From Spirochaetales bacterium (lineage in GTDB: Bacteria; Spirochaetota; Spirochaetia; DSM-16054; Sediminispirochaetaceae): a stretch of DNA of 6,343 nucleotides. The DNA lies in NCBI GenBank assembly GCA_021767325.1, contig JAASTM010000153.1, positions 1-6,343 of the forward strand, given 5' to 3'. The notes beneath the pieces are model-generated. The model saw only the letters and a list, made by a program, of their open reading frames with translations, was not told the DNA's origin and ran no database searches. Below are positions 5,517-6,343 of the stretch, piece after piece (the stretch's first letter is position 1; each line of letters opens with the position of its first letter). The translations under genes and the position numbers were made by a program.

Positions 5517-6343
5517 CTACTTATTGAGGCCGCTCACTAAAGCACCGATAGAACTGTGCAGCTGGCCCGATTGATCTCTCGATTCAGTGATCGTGTTCTG
5601 CAGGTGCTGCATCGACTCATTTATCAGTCCGATCGCATGGCTCACCTCGTCCGAAGCCCCTTCGATCGCCTCGACAACCTGCCCGATATGGTTCATCTCC
5701 TGGCGCACCATTTGCTGATCTTTAGAGATTTCATCCGAGCCCTCTTTTACTTTCACCGATGAATCCTGCAGCATCTGCATTGCGTTCATGATTTCGCGGC
5801 CGCTCTGCGAGAGCTCGGCAGTGGAACTGGTGATCTCTTCGAAGGCTTTGCCGACCTCCCGTACTTCATCGGATATCTGATTCATCGAGCTGGTAGTCTG
5901 GCCGACATGGGTACCGGTATTGGTGATTGAATCCATCAGGCGTTTGAGTTTATTCGATATAGTCTGTGAATTCTCCGATGTCGAGGTGGCCAGTTTTCGG
6001 ATCTCCTCGGCCACCACCGCAAAGCCCTTGCCCGCTTCACCGGCGTGAGCCGCTTCAATGGCCGCGTTCATCGAGAGGAGATTGGTCTGATCGGCCACAC
6101 CGGCGATGATGTCGTTGATCTCCAGTAATGAGGACATCTCCACATTAGCAGACTGAAAGGACTGATTGGTCTCCTCCAGCGCCTTCAACCCCTCATCAAC
6201 TATCTCCAGGAGTTTATCACTCGATTGCTTGCGCTTTTTAGTGATATCAGCCACTGAATCGAGGGAGGCCGACATTTCATTGACTGCGGCGGTGGACTCG
6301 AGCACTACACTGTTCTGATCATCTACCTGAGCGTGAAAATCGG
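5517..6343 (-). CDS. Methyl-accepting chemotaxis protein, C-terminal signalling domain (runs off the right edge)
   Basis: The frame is open from the right edge to TAG at 5519-5517, giving at least 274 residues; the true start and the sensor domain lie outside. The internal GTG at 6305 is not a start, because the frame continues through it with typical receptor sequence ([14 protein letters not shown]). The highly conserved hairpin tip is at about 5988-6107 and includes [20 protein letters not shown] and [13 protein letters not shown], where CheA and CheW dock. Flanking heptad-rich helices are the methylation and coiled-coil bundles. The C-terminus (GALVSGLNK) has no CheR-binding pentapeptide tail. 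Whether it is membrane-bound or soluble cannot be told. Only 6 bp separate it from the GGDEF-EAL gene, so it is probably the leading or an upstream gene of the same operon, which suggests that receptor output and c-di-GMP level are controlled together. Confidence 0.94.
   Translation of the reverse strand, partial: DFHAQVDDQNSVVLESTAAVNEMSASLDSVADITKKRKQSSDKLLEIVDEGLKALEETNQSFQSANVEMSSLLEINDIIAGVADQTNLLSMNAAIEAAHAGEAGKGFAVVAEEIRKLATSTSENSQTISNKLKRLMDSITNTGTHVGQTTSSMNQISDEVREVGKAFEEITSSTAELSQSGREIMNAMQMLQDSSVKVKEGSDEISKDQQMVRQEMNHIGQVVEAIEGASDEVSHAIGLINESMQHLQNTITESRDQSGQLHSSIGALVSGLNK

Noticed and set aside
6303..6305. GTG as the start of the chemoreceptor gene
   Set aside because: The open frame continues to the window edge with normal chemoreceptor helix sequence, so this is an internal valine.

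Overview
The window looks like chromosomal DNA from a free-living, motile Gram-negative bacterium. My best guess is a member of the Spirochaetota. This is inferred from the wording of the chemoreceptor signalling tip ([20 protein letters not shown]), the relaxed lipoprotein box (FIGC), the small DksA-like protein with a GRLTRMEA core, and the density of c-di-GMP genes. No rRNA or other decisive marker is present. There are no tRNA genes, insertion sequences or CRISPR arrays.

Layout from left to right. Positions 1-81 (minus) hold the first 27 codons of a CGGC-domain protein, with a promoter and two inverted repeats upstream. Positions 359-721 (minus) hold a small PilZ-like protein with a GTG start, a strong Shine-Dalgarno and a near-consensus promoter at 754-782. 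A clear intrinsic terminator at 858-884 separates it from a glycine-betaine-type substrate-binding lipoprotein at 908-1825 (minus). An AT-rich divergent intergenic region follows. At 2158-2496 (plus) lies a 112-residue DksA/TraR zinc-finger protein, whose extended -10 promoter abuts the ATG and so predicts a leaderless mRNA. The rest is one minus-strand operon read from right to left: the C-terminal part of a chemoreceptor (5517 to the right edge), a membrane GGDEF-EAL protein (3636-5510), and a membrane GGDEF diguanylate cyclase (2536-3639).

How the genes fit together. The operon joins a chemotaxis receptor to a probable c-di-GMP phosphodiesterase and a probable c-di-GMP synthase with an intact inhibitory site. 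The last two genes are coupled by a 4-bp ATGA overlap. A PilZ-type protein, the usual c-di-GMP effector, sits about 1.8 kb beyond the operon as a separate transcription unit. The betaine-binding lipoprotein suggests life at variable or raised salinity, but it has no ABC partner genes here. I do not see a wholly new system. The points most worth a second look are the leaderless DksA-like gene, the opposing-activity operon, the altered catalytic residues of the GGDEF-EAL protein, and the repeat-rich promoter of the CGGC gene.
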